Source of the DNA: Chryseobacterium binzhouense
Lineage (GTDB): Bacteria; Bacteroidota; Bacteroidia; Flavobacteriales; Weeksellaceae
NCBI RefSeq assembly: GCF_007474545.1
Contig: NZ_VKOG01000003.1
Location: 186,001-250,000, forward strand
Reading direction: 5' to 3'
Length of the DNA: 64,000 nt
How positions within the stretch are numbered: position 1 is the stretch's first letter; the number at the start of each line of letters is the position of its first letter. The position numbers and the translations under genes were made by a program. Positions 36,567-46,400 of the stretch are shown here, one piece after another. The notes under the pieces were generated by a model, which made no database searches, had not been told where the DNA came from, and worked only from the letters and a program-made list of their open reading frames with translations.

Positions 36567-37175
36567 TTAAATTTGAATAAAATTACCTTTATCATCTGTT
36601 TTGAGCCATTCTTTTTTATCAAAAGAATATCTTTTAATAATTTTTGCGGGTGATCCGGCAATTACACAATAATCTGGAAAGTTACCTCTTAATACAGCAT
36701 TGGAACCTACCACACAATGATTACCTAAAATAGTTCCTGGCTGAATAACTGCACCATAACCAATAAAGCAATTTTCTCCAATATGAGTTTTGCTAATTAT
36801 ATTCTGCTGATCCAATATATGTTTGCCAATTTCCTTATAATTATGATCTAAATTACTAATAAAAACATTTCCTGAAATTGTACAATTTCTTTCTATACAT
36901 AATTCTAATTTACAACTTATTATATGAAAATTTTGTCCAATATTTGCGTTTTCTTTTATTGTAATAGTACCTCCATTGTGTGTTTCTATACGACTTCCGG
37001 GATAGATTGTTACACCTTTTTCGATTTTTACACCGCCGCCATTATAAATAAATATTGGAGATACCAAAGTTGATTTAATGTGTATATTTATAATTTTAAA
37101 ACGAACTGGAATCGTGCGAATTATTCTTTCGATAAAACTTATCTTTTTATGATCAAAAATATTCATAAATAACAA
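36567..37175 (-). CDS. Hexapeptide-repeat acyltransferase
   Basis: A 202-residue left-handed beta-helix protein of the CatB/maltose O-acetyltransferase type. Repeated hexapeptide turns include GVTIYPGSRIETHNGGTITI, GENCFIGYGAVIQPGTILG and NHCVVGSNAVLRG, followed by VIAGSPAKIIKRYSF. The active-site His is in SNLDHNYKEIG. It is likely to O-acetylate a sugar of the polysaccharide. Spacing to the methyltransferase gene is 1 base. Confidence 0.86.
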   Translation of the reverse strand: MLFMNIFDHKKISFIERIIRTIPVRFKIINIHIKSTLVSPIFIYNGGGVKIEKGVTIYPGSRIETHNGGTITIKENANIGQNFHIISCKLELCIERNCTISGNVFISNLDHNYKEIGKHILDQQNIISKTHIGENCFIGYGAVIQPGTILGNHCVVGSNAVLRGNFPDYCVIAGSPAKIIKRYSFDKKEWLKTDDKGNFIQI

Positions 37176-37176
37176 A

Positions 37177-38106
37177 TCAATTTATCTTTTTTAAGACAAA
37201 ACGTATAACATCGCCATCTTTTATTTCATTTAATTTTTTAGCAAATTTATTGCAATCTTTAATATATTTTGAAGAAAGTGAAAGGCTGTCACTATACTTT
37301 AAGTTTCGCAAATATTTTTCACTTTCTATAAATTGGTAAGCACCGGATTCGTAATGCTCTTTTTCAATTACAAAACCTGTATTTTGTGATAAAATATTCA
37401 TACTTTTAACAGTATGAATATAAAAATGCCGAGGAGCATCAAGCTGAAACCAATTTACACCATATTTACGCCAAGCATAACTATCACAAACAGGAACTTG
37501 AATTAGAACTTTACCATCATTATTTAAAAGTCTGTGGAGTTCTTTCATTACACCGAACTGATTATCCATATGCTCAAGTACACCGCTCATCATAATGAGT
37601 GAATAATTTCCCTCATGTTCAAAAATAGTTTCTTTATATACTTTACCTGAATTTTTATCTAATATAATTTCTTTTTCAATAAAAGGATCTATTCCACTTA
37701 AATTTTTAAAACCCCAAGTCGCCATCTGTTGAAGAAAAATACCATTCCCACATCCAACATCTAGAATGGGTGATGTCAATTTTGTTTCTTTTAACACAGA
37801 AAGTAAATTCGACTCTTTTTGATAGAAAAAATTATGCTTAATTATTTTTTTGTAATACAGTTTAAATAATATATTTTTGATAAAAGATTTATAATTTTTA
37901 GCAGGTAAATTCTTAAATGAATAATATTTATCAATAGGATAATATTTTGAAATATCCAAAGGAGGTTCATTAATTTGGAGACAACCACAAGATGAACATT
38001 TAAAATACAAAAAAGTATCATCAAATCCAAACATCATTTCACGACCTATAAATTCTGTATTATTTTTAGAATTATTACATATTCTACATATATATTGTAC
38101 ACTCAT
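37177..38106 (-). CDS. SAM-dependent methyltransferase with N-terminal zinc-binding motif
   Basis: A 309-residue class I methyltransferase. The N-terminus holds two Cys pairs (YICRICNNS and FKCSSCGCLQI), a zinc-ribbon arrangement seen in many sugar- or peptide-modifying methyltransferases. The SAM site is PILDVGCGNGIFLQQM, followed by LIMMSGVLEHMDNQFGVM and GKVLIQVPV. The position within the locus suggests sugar methylation, with no direct proof. It overlaps the flippase gene by 4 bases. Confidence 0.85.
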   Translation of the reverse strand: MSVQYICRICNNSKNNTEFIGREMMFGFDDTFLYFKCSSCGCLQINEPPLDISKYYPIDKYYSFKNLPAKNYKSFIKNILFKLYYKKIIKHNFFYQKESNLLSVLKETKLTSPILDVGCGNGIFLQQMATWGFKNLSGIDPFIEKEIILDKNSGKVYKETIFEHEGNYSLIMMSGVLEHMDNQFGVMKELHRLLNNDGKVLIQVPVCDSYAWRKYGVNWFQLDAPRHFYIHTVKSMNILSQNTGFVIEKEHYESGAYQFIESEKYLRNLKYSDSLSLSSKYIKDCNKFAKKLNEIKDGDVIRFVLKKIN

Positions 38107-39596
38107 TTCTTAATCATTTGGCGTTTATTTATTAATCTTTTAATTATTTCATTTTTCAAAATTAATGGTAAAAATAAAAATATAAGTAATAATAAAAGAA
38201 TTGCTTTGGTTTCATCCCAATATATATTCAAAAAACGAAATATGAATATACACAAAACATATATTAAACAAAATAATACGAATTGTAATTTATAATTCCA
38301 AGAAAATATTTTAATATAGCTTATCTTAATTTTACTTCCATAGCTATAAATCAAAATTATTGACGAAACTGCTATTGAAATACCCCATGCTAAAACTACT
38401 CCATAGCCGTAGAAAGAGTTCCCAAGCAAATATCCAAGGATCAAATTAATTAAAGCCATGCCGATATGTATTGACAGCAAAATAGTCAGTCTCCCCTCGG
38501 CAAGACAGCTAAAGTAAGCCGGTCCACATAATATATTAATTAAATTAGAAGCTATCAAAATTAGCATTGATAATGAAAAATCATAATTAAAACTACCAAT
38601 CCATATTATTGAAATTAATGGAATTGCTAACATAAACAAAGAAGATAGCGGTACTGTTATAAGTAAAAGAACTTTATTCATTTTCTGATAAAACTCTTGA
38701 GTTTGTGCGCGCGTTTTAATCTTATAATTTTGAACGATTACAGGAACAACAACCTGATTTGTATTTACAAGCAAAGCTCTAAATTGATTAACAGCTTTAC
38801 TTGCCATTTCGTAATGACCTACAAATGCCAGTCCCCCAAACTTACTTAAAAGTATTTTTGTGGTAGGCTCACATAATAATTGTGCTATAGAAATCGCTTG
38901 AAATTTATAACCATAGTTGAAAAGCTCTTTGAAAGATTGCGAACTCCATTTCCAATTTACAATATTATTATCCTGACTCAGTTTTAAAGTAAATATTATA
39001 GCTGAAATAAGAATGAATAATGATTGTATAAGTTGTGCAATCGCAACACCTATTATATTATATTCTGGAGTTAAAAATAATACCAGTATCAGCATTACTA
39101 TTCCTGAAATAATAAAAATGTAGTTTCTAATATAATTTTTTTGATGTCCCTCTAAAACAGATGTAAATATGCCGCCTACAGCATTTATTGTTAAAGACGC
39201 TAATGAATATGGTAATATATTCATTGCTATATTTATAAAGTTTTCATCTACCACATAAGGCAAAATTATTTCTGCGAATAAAATAATGATTACACTTAAT
39301 AGCGAAAACAAGGTAATCATTGAAATAGTAGATGTAAAAATGAGTTTACCTATTTTAGTTCTATCATCACCTATTAAATATTCAGCTACAAATTTTACAA
39401 GACCAGATGTAAATCCTAAGTTTGCTAAATTTGCTATAGATGAAAATGATAAAATCAGTGACCAAATTCCTAATTGTTCTGCACCAATATTCTCTAAAAG
39501 ATATTTATACAGAAAAAAGTATAATACTCCGGTAAAACCAACCTGAAAAACAGTTGAAATAGCATTAATAGTAAGCTTTTTAGAAGAAAAATTCAT
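38103..39596 (-). CDS. Oligosaccharide flippase (Wzx-like, MATE/MOP superfamily)
   Basis: A 497-residue membrane protein with about twelve to fourteen helices. The N-terminal pattern is NAISTVFQVGFTGVLYFFLY and AEQLGIWSLILSFSSIANLA then LGFTSGLVKFVAEYL, typical of polysaccharide-export flippases. It is predicted to move lipid-linked repeat units across the inner membrane. It lies between the autokinase gene (19 bases) and the methyltransferase gene (4-base overlap). Confidence 0.88.
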   Translation of the reverse strand: MNFSSKKLTINAISTVFQVGFTGVLYFFLYKYLLENIGAEQLGIWSLILSFSSIANLANLGFTSGLVKFVAEYLIGDDRTKIGKLIFTSTISMITLFSLLSVIIILFAEIILPYVVDENFINIAMNILPYSLASLTINAVGGIFTSVLEGHQKNYIRNYIFIISGIVMLILVLFLTPEYNIIGVAIAQLIQSLFILISAIIFTLKLSQDNNIVNWKWSSQSFKELFNYGYKFQAISIAQLLCEPTTKILLSKFGGLAFVGHYEMASKAVNQFRALLVNTNQVVVPVIVQNYKIKTRAQTQEFYQKMNKVLLLITVPLSSLFMLAIPLISIIWIGSFNYDFSLSMLILIASNLINILCGPAYFSCLAEGRLTILLSIHIGMALINLILGYLLGNSFYGYGVVLAWGISIAVSSIILIYSYGSKIKISYIKIFSWNYKLQFVLFCLIYVLCIFIFRFLNIYWDETKAILLLLLIFLFLPLILKNEIIKRLINKRQMIKK

Positions 39597-39615
39597 CGTA
39601 AATTATTTTTTACAA

Positions 39616-41958
39616 CTAAAATCTTTGCCACCATTTTTTTTCATCAGCATTATTATAGCCGTATCCAAATTTGTTGCCATATCCAAAGTTTGTCTCACTT
39701 ACTCCATTTACGACTATAGCAACGTTATTCAGTTTCTTTTCTTCCACATTTACGTTCAAAAATTCAAAATAACTTTTCTCGGTAACTTCAGATCTCGTTA
39801 CATACACAATAACATCTGACTTGTCTGCAATAAGGAAAGAATCTGTTACCAATAAAAGAGGTGCAGTATCCAAAACAATATATTTATATTTATTTTCTTT
39901 TTTTACTGTTGCTAAAAGCTCATTCAATTTTCCGTTTTGAAGTAGATCAGTCGGATTAGGCGGAATAGCTCCTGAATAAATAAGATCACAGTTTTCATTA
40001 TATCCGCTGGAGTGAATAATATTATCAATAGATACCTCATCACCACTCAGAAATTCAGTCAGTCCTTTGGCAGACTTCATCGATGGATTATATCGTTGAA
40101 GTTGTGGATTTCTTACATCAGCTCCTATAACTAGAACCCTATCCCGTGAGGATGCTAAAATTACAGAAAGATTAGTAGAAATAAATGTTTTTCCTTCACC
40201 TTTAACGGATGATGTGACCATAATAACATTAGAATCTTTTTTTGGAAGCAGAAATTTAAGATTTGTAACAAAGATTCTGAAAGCTTCTGCCATTGGAGAA
40301 ACATCATTAAATGAAACTAGAGGCTCATTTCTATTCTTTAGCTTTGGAATTTCAGCAATTACAGGTAGTTTTGTTAGTTTGTTGATATCTGATCTATTAA
40401 GAATAGAACTTTGTAAAAGCAATTTAGCATATATTATTGAAAAAGGAATTATTAATCCTAAAACGGCAAAAACACCTAAAATAACCATTTTTCTTGGTGC
40501 AACAGGTTTTTTAAATATAAAAGCTTTATCAATAATTCTTGCTTTTTCTGCTGTGATTTCCATGCTTATTGCTGCCTCTTCACGTTTTTGCAATAATAAT
40601 AGATACAAATTTTCCTTTATCTGTTGTTGACGCTCTATACTTCTAAATAGTTTTTCCTGACCAGGAATTTTGCTTATCATAGATTCCGAACCTCCTAACT
40701 GAGTTTCTACTTTCTTTCTGGCCAATTCTAATGTGGTAACATTTCTTTGTAAAGACTCAGAAAGAGAAGATTTCATTTGCTCAATCTGTTTATTCATATC
40801 TTTTACAAGCGGATTGTCTGGTGTTGCCTCTTGTAAATACTTATTACGCTGTAATACCAAAGCATTATAGTCCTGAATGGCATTTAAGGCGGCTTCATTT
40901 TCGAGCCCTATATTAAGTGGCAATACATCACCTGTTCCCTTTTTATTTAAAGAACTTCTTAGGAATTTATTAAGTTCCATCTGTGTTCCTAATTCTAATA
41001 TTTGAGCCTTACTTTGCTCTTTCATCTGAAGGTTAATCCTCGCTTCTGTTGGAAGATCTACTATATTATTCCCAGATTTAAAGCCTTGCTTCTGAGATTC
41101 CACATCACCTAATTCCCTGGAAATCAATAAAATTCTTTCATCAATAAAATCTTTTGTCTTCTTTGATTCAATATTTTTATCGTTGATGGCATAAACATTA
41201 TATTGTCTTACAAGGCGATTTAGAAAATCTTTAGCCTTATCTTTATTTTCAAAATCAACAGATAATGTTATTATAGTCCCATCTTTATCCATCAAATCTA
41301 CTTTTAAAGCTTCCTGATAGTCAACAACAGTATTATCAAAACTTGAATAGTAAAATATAATATCCGACATATCTACTTTATACGGAGTTCTATATTTAGG
41401 ATTTTTTGAAATAATCAGTGTCGCAAATGGTAGACTTGTTGTCTTATTATATGTAGTAATAATATCTTTATCAAACTCTTCGGATGATAATATAATATTA
41501 TCACCTTTCGTCTGAATAGAAATAGGCTTCTTCGGAAGTTCAATATTTTCCTTTTCCTTAATAATATTTATAATGTATGGATTAGATTCTCCATACAATT
41601 CTAATTTTTTTAGACTTTGTTTTGCATAAAATGTTATTTGAAAGTTAAGTTCTCTCAGAACATCTTCTACAATTGATTTAGATTCAAAAACTCCTACTTC
41701 ATTTTCAATACTACTGGTTCCCATTCCATTTAGTCCCCCCAAACTTTGAAGTACTCCTATATCACCTGCTGCTGCAGACATCTTTTTTGCATCTTTAATA
41801 AGTACAGAGGTCTGGGCTTTATAGACAGGTGATTTTGATTTAATATAATAAATTGCTGCAAGTAATGCCAGAAAAACTGTGGCAACAAAATACTTCCAGT
41901 TTCTTAAATATGGTGTTAGAAGCTCTTTTATATTAATTTCTTTCTTATTACTATCCAT
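39616..41958 (-). CDS. Polysaccharide biosynthesis tyrosine autokinase (Wzc-like)
   Basis: A 780-residue inner-membrane protein that controls chain length and export. TM1 is at about 21-40, followed by the Wzz-type periplasmic region with coiled coils (about 250-440, including the PGQEKLFRSIERQQQIKE motif), and TM2 at about 490-512. A cytosolic BY-kinase has Walker A SSVKGEGKTFISTNL, Walker A' VLVIGADVRNPQLQ and Walker B YIVLDTAPLLLV. The C-terminus has a small Tyr cluster (FGYGNKFGYGYNN) for autophosphorylation. First gene of the main polysaccharide operon. A -7 like box lies at 42002-42009. Confidence 0.92.
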   Translation of the reverse strand: MDSNKKEINIKELLTPYLRNWKYFVATVFLALLAAIYYIKSKSPVYKAQTSVLIKDAKKMSAAAGDIGVLQSLGGLNGMGTSSIENEVGVFESKSIVEDVLRELNFQITFYAKQSLKKLELYGESNPYIINIIKEKENIELPKKPISIQTKGDNIILSSEEFDKDIITTYNKTTSLPFATLIISKNPKYRTPYKVDMSDIIFYYSSFDNTVVDYQEALKVDLMDKDGTIITLSVDFENKDKAKDFLNRLVRQYNVYAINDKNIESKKTKDFIDERILLISRELGDVESQKQGFKSGNNIVDLPTEARINLQMKEQSKAQILELGTQMELNKFLRSSLNKKGTGDVLPLNIGLENEAALNAIQDYNALVLQRNKYLQEATPDNPLVKDMNKQIEQMKSSLSESLQRNVTTLELARKKVETQLGGSESMISKIPGQEKLFRSIERQQQIKENLYLLLLQKREEAAISMEITAEKARIIDKAFIFKKPVAPRKMVILGVFAVLGLIIPFSIIYAKLLLQSSILNRSDINKLTKLPVIAEIPKLKNRNEPLVSFNDVSPMAEAFRIFVTNLKFLLPKKDSNVIMVTSSVKGEGKTFISTNLSVILASSRDRVLVIGADVRNPQLQRYNPSMKSAKGLTEFLSGDEVSIDNIIHSSGYNENCDLIYSGAIPPNPTDLLQNGKLNELLATVKKENKYKYIVLDTAPLLLVTDSFLIADKSDVIVYVTRSEVTEKSYFEFLNVNVEEKKLNNVAIVVNGVSETNFGYGNKFGYGYNNADEKKWWQRF

Positions 41959-42001
41959 TTTTTTGGATTAATGCTTAAATATTAATTTTTATAAACGATT
42001 G

Positions 42002-42009
42002 CAAATATA
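42002..42009 (-). promoter_or_regulatory. -7 element of the polysaccharide operon
   Basis: TATATTTG on the minus strand fits TAnnTTTG, about 43 bases upstream of the autokinase start. No -33 element at the ideal spacing. The rest of the 181-base gap (41960-42140) shows no gene. Confidence 0.4.
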
Positions 42010-42140
42010 TCCATTATTTACTATAAAAAGCAGTATTGACAAAGGATAATTTACCATAATCTTTACTTATCATAAAAAATTTTAATGGTGTATAATAATA
42101 CAAAAAAAAACTTAAACAGAAATAAGGCTAACATATTAAT

Positions 42141-42782
42141 CTACAATATATAAGTAATCATCACTCCGCCTCTTGTAGGAATTATTTCTCCGCTTTTATT
42201 CCAGTTCTTTGCACCATCATATCGTTCTCCGTTATCTTTCAAATATCCTTTATACAATGACTGAGTAAGTCCGACACCACCAAAAACGTCAATTCCCAGC
42301 TTATCATTTATAATAAAGTGATAACCGCCACTAATTCCCAATATAAAAGCCAGTCCTTTCTGGTAACGATCTGTTACACGGACAGTCCCATCCGGTAATA
42401 ATTCCGGAACTCCATTTTCATCAACTACAGGCGCAGGATTGAAGTAGTTCCACTTTTGTAAATTAAAAGCACCAACAGATCCGTAAATTCCAAGATGCCA
42501 TTTCTTCATGACTTCACCAAAATAATACCTGCCTTCCAAAGTACCCATGTAGATCTGAAGATTTTTCCCGCTAAATGATTTCCAGGGAGAAACAAAAACT
42601 TCAGCCTGCAAAGATATTTTTTTATTCAAGGATCGCTCTGCTGAGGCATTAAAAATTCCGAAAGGAACAAAAGGCGCATTAATTTTAACCTGTGTTTGAG
42701 CTTTTACTGATAAGACAAAAAATAATATAAGTACTGTACAAATTTTTTGCACTAGTCTTAAAATGCAGATTTTTAAAAACAT
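42141..42782 (-). CDS. DUF3575-like outer-membrane protein
   Basis: A 213-residue exported protein with a long N-terminal signal (hydrophobic to about residue 29, ending VKAQ). The mature part has repeated beta strands: INAPFVPFGIFNASAERSLN, ISLQAEVFVSPW, LEGRYYFGE, GISGGYHFI, LGIDVFGGVGLTQS. This is the look of DUF3575, a Bacteroidota beta-barrel family. It begins 4 bases after the short sugar transferase gene, so both are co-transcribed. The link to polysaccharide export is by position only. Confidence 0.75.
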   Translation of the reverse strand: MFLKICILRLVQKICTVLILFFVLSVKAQTQVKINAPFVPFGIFNASAERSLNKKISLQAEVFVSPWKSFSGKNLQIYMGTLEGRYYFGEVMKKWHLGIYGSVGAFNLQKWNYFNPAPVVDENGVPELLPDGTVRVTDRYQKGLAFILGISGGYHFIINDKLGIDVFGGVGLTQSLYKGYLKDNGERYDGAKNWNKSGEIIPTRGGVMITYIL

Positions 42783-42786
42783 TAAT

Positions 42787-43356
42787 TTATTTTAAAATGA
42801 GAAAAAAGGTCTTCAGCAAAATCTGTGCATCTTTTTTAAATGAAAGCTGATAATAGTAATCCAGATTCATTTTTACTTTCTCAGGAAAAAGAATACTATC
42901 GTTATATTCCAAAGGATTTTTCTGCTGTTTAAGGATATCCTCTTCATTACTGAACTTTATTCCAGCTTCGCTGGTAAGACCAGGCTTTAAATTTAAAATC
43001 AATTGATTTTCGCCTTCCAATGCGTCATAATATCCGGGAATGTCTGGTCTTGGACCAACAAAAGACATATCGCCTTTCAAAATATTAAATAACTGAGGCA
43101 GCTCATCAAGTTTTGTTTTCCGCATCCATTTTCCAACAGAAGACTTTTTAGAGGTTTTAGCATGATAAGTTCTTAATTTGTAAATAACAAAAGTTTTACC
43201 GTACCGCCCTACTCTTTTCTGTGTAAATATTCCCGGAAAGCCAGTATCGAAAGATGAAATTATAATCAATAATAAAAATAAAGGCAGCAGAGTAATAATT
43301 GATATAAGACTTAGTCCGTAATCCATCATTGCTTTCCACCAAGGGTATTTTTTCAC
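42787..43356 (-). CDS. Short monotopic sugar-phosphate transferase (PglC-like)
   Basis: A 189-residue phosphoglycosyl transferase of the minimal type. It has one N-terminal re-entrant hydrophobic segment (LISIITLLPLFLLLIIIS), then FTQKRVGRYGKTFVIYKLRT, KTKLDELPQLFNILKGDMSF, VGPRPDIPGYYD and a C-terminal LKPGLTSEAGIKFS. It transfers a sugar-1-phosphate to undecaprenyl phosphate. It is the second initiating enzyme in the region, the other being at 29030-30016. It starts a two-gene unit with the DUF3575-like gene. Confidence 0.88.
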   Translation of the reverse strand: MKKYPWWKAMMDYGLSLISIITLLPLFLLLIIISSFDTGFPGIFTQKRVGRYGKTFVIYKLRTYHAKTSKKSSVGKWMRKTKLDELPQLFNILKGDMSFVGPRPDIPGYYDALEGENQLILNLKPGLTSEAGIKFSNEEDILKQQKNPLEYNDSILFPEKVKMNLDYYYQLSFKKDAQILLKTFFLILK

Positions 43357-43432
43357 GTTGCATTTAATTGTCCGGTAAAGATATGATAAAGAAATATCTT
43401 TTTTAATATTACCTATTTAATTATTTATTACG

Positions 43433-43462
43433 AAAAAGAGCCTTACAAAAAAAGTAAGGCTT
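43433..43462 (-). terminator. Terminator of the T9SS repeat protein gene
   Basis: AGCCTTAC (43439-43446) pairs perfectly with GTAAGGCT (43454-43461), with a T-run on the minus strand (A residues 43433-43437). Confidence 0.78.
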
Positions 43463-43484
43463 GCCAAATGCAAGATGTGTAAAA

Positions 43485-46400
43485 TCAGTTATTATTCTTA
43501 ACAAGAATCCAGCCGGTAAATGTTCTTCCATCCGGAAGCGTAATGACATACCAATAGCTTGATGTAGGAATAGGTCTGCCTGCAATTGTACCGTCCCAAA
43601 CAATCTGCGTATTGGTATTTTGTTCAAAAATAAGATAACTATATCGGTCAAAAACTTTCACATTAGTCATTTCCTTTCCAAATACCTGAAGATTTTTCAC
43701 AATCCATTTATCATTAAAACCATCACCATTTGGTGTAATGGTATTTTTAATATCTAAAATTACTCCGTCTTTTTTTACAATACATTTCCCTTCAGCATAT
43801 TTTACATAAAATGTTGTAATTCCGGTTGGAAGATTATAGAAAATATTGCTGTCCTGCCAGTTGAAACCATCTATGGAATATAATATAGGCTGTGAACCCG
43901 TAGCAATCACCGTAAAAGTATTACCATTTGCTGTAAGCTGTTGTATTACGGGAACATCATAATATTTAGCTTCGAATGTTGCAGTAAAAGAGCAGCCACT
44001 ATCAGAAACCACAGTTACAGAATAAATTCCCTGTAAAACAGCATTAGAAAGAGTATTTCCTGTTGATACGATTTCTACCGCAGGATTAGTCCATGTATAA
44101 CTTATAATAGTATGTCCTTCAACATTTAATGTAAAGCTGAAGCTTTCCCCCGGACAAAAAAACTGTGTAGGGATTACAAAAGAAGGAACAGATTTTAATG
44201 TAATATTTATTGATGCAATATCGGGGCAAAAACCAGGCGCACTTACTTTTACAAAAACAGTATTAGGCATCGTATTTTGATTAAAAGTAAAATTTGAAGG
44301 ATTGGAAACTGCATTGATCCCTGAATTGAGGTCTGAAAGCGACAAATAATAAGTAAACACAGCATTACTGCCGCTAAATATCTGATTTTCAAATTGTGTT
44401 AAATTTAAATTCTCTACGCCGTCATTTCCGTTATCACAAATATTATTCATTAGAAAAGGTCCTGCATTCTGAAGCGTAACTTTACTTCCAGCTGTAAAAT
44501 TAATACTTGCCACATCATCACAGCCGGGAATATTGGTAACCTTTACCCATATTTGCTGAGGAAATGGCTGTGCAGAAAAGTTTTGGGGATTTGCTATTGG
44601 GTTTGTTCCATTTAAAGCATCCTGTTGAGTAAGATAGTAAGAAAAGGTATTGATTGAATTAGGAATATCAACATATAACTGAGTAAAATTATTGAGATTA
44701 ACTTCAAAAATGCCGTCTAAATTATCGTCGCATATAATGACTGTTGAATTAATCGCTTTAGGTGGAAAATAAGTATTGAGCTGAATTGGCGCAACAGAAT
44801 AACAGCCAGTAGTTTTTGATTGAAATCTTGCCCAGATCTGAACTGTAGAAATACTAGTTACTATAGTGTTGCCGATCTGCGATGACGAATTCCCGGAATT
44901 GGCATCAGCTGAATTCAGATAGAATGAAACATCCATATCAGATAAAGGCTGAGAATTTTGAGAAGCTACAAACAATTGGGAAAGAGCATCATTCAACTGA
45001 AAAGTTTCATTCAGATTAAAATCTTCATCACATTGATTGAGCACTGCATTATTCAATACAATTGCGGGCAGAAAGGTCATCTGGACAGTAAGTTGAGTAA
45101 CAGAAAAACATTCACTGCTATTAAATTTAGTTTTAACAAAAACGGTGGCATTTCCAGGAACCGGAAACTGAGAAGGATCTGAAATCTGTCCTGAAAATGT
45201 TTGCGTTAAAGCATTATAAGAAGTATAGTAAGTAAAAGTTACTCCGGAACCGGTGTATATTTGTGGCTGAGCCTGCAATAGATTGTAAACTTCAACACCG
45301 TCATTATTATTGTCGCAAATATTGGTAAGAGAAATCGTCACATTAGGATTCACATTTGGTGTCGGAGTAAGACTGACTGTTATAGGATATACCTGAATAC
45401 AGTTATAAGAATTTATTCTAACAAAGATCTGTTGATTCCCATTAATATTTACAGTGCTGATTGGATTTGTATTGTTTTGTGCATTAGCCTGAGTGAGAAA
45501 AAAAATTACCGTTGCATTCTGATTGCCAATGATTTGACCTGAAAACTGATTTAATAGAACATTTTCGGAGTTATCATTATTAAAATCACAGATGGTAAAA
45601 TTTGATTGCACAATGACTGGATGCACAAGATTTACATTGATTGCTCTTACCGTATAACAGTCATCATCCTGCTCAAAACGAACGAAAAACGTCTTGGTAA
45701 CTAAATTGCCGTTGTCTGTGATAATCTGATTCGGAGAAATGGGTGTAAGACCCTCCATAGCAGCCAGATAATTATCATAAAATTCTGTAACAGGTACAGT
45801 TAAAGGCTGCGTAAGCATATTGGAAGATAGTGTAGCGAGATTAACTGTAATATCTTCCGAACCATTAAAACAGATATATTCATTTTTATCATTAGCCAAA
45901 ATTTCGGTAAACGTAATATTCATATTAACAGGAACTACGGCAAAACATCCCCCCGGAATCTGCACCCTGATAAAAATTGTATAAATTCCTTTCTTGATAC
46001 TTCCCAATGGAGTTCCGCCACCCTGAAAAGCAGCTGCTGCAGTCTCGTAAGGTGTAAAAGAAACCCCAGGCTGGTTTGATATAAGCGGTCCCAGATTAAC
46101 TGCAAAATCAAATTCTTCAAAATTATCTGCATTAATGTCACACATAGTCAAAACAAATGAAATAGGTGAGTTGACATTGACACCTGTTTTTAAAACAAAA
46201 TTCACAGGTCCCAGTATATAAGTACAACCCAAAGACTGTATACGAACCCAAATTTTTGTTCCCGACGAAATATTTGCAGATGTAACAGCTCCTGTATTAT
46301 TTTGAGCATCATTCTGTGAAAGGAAATATGAAAATCCGGTAGTTCCAACAGGAAAAATTTCATTATTAATAAGATTTAGGTCATAGTTTGCCTCAATTCC

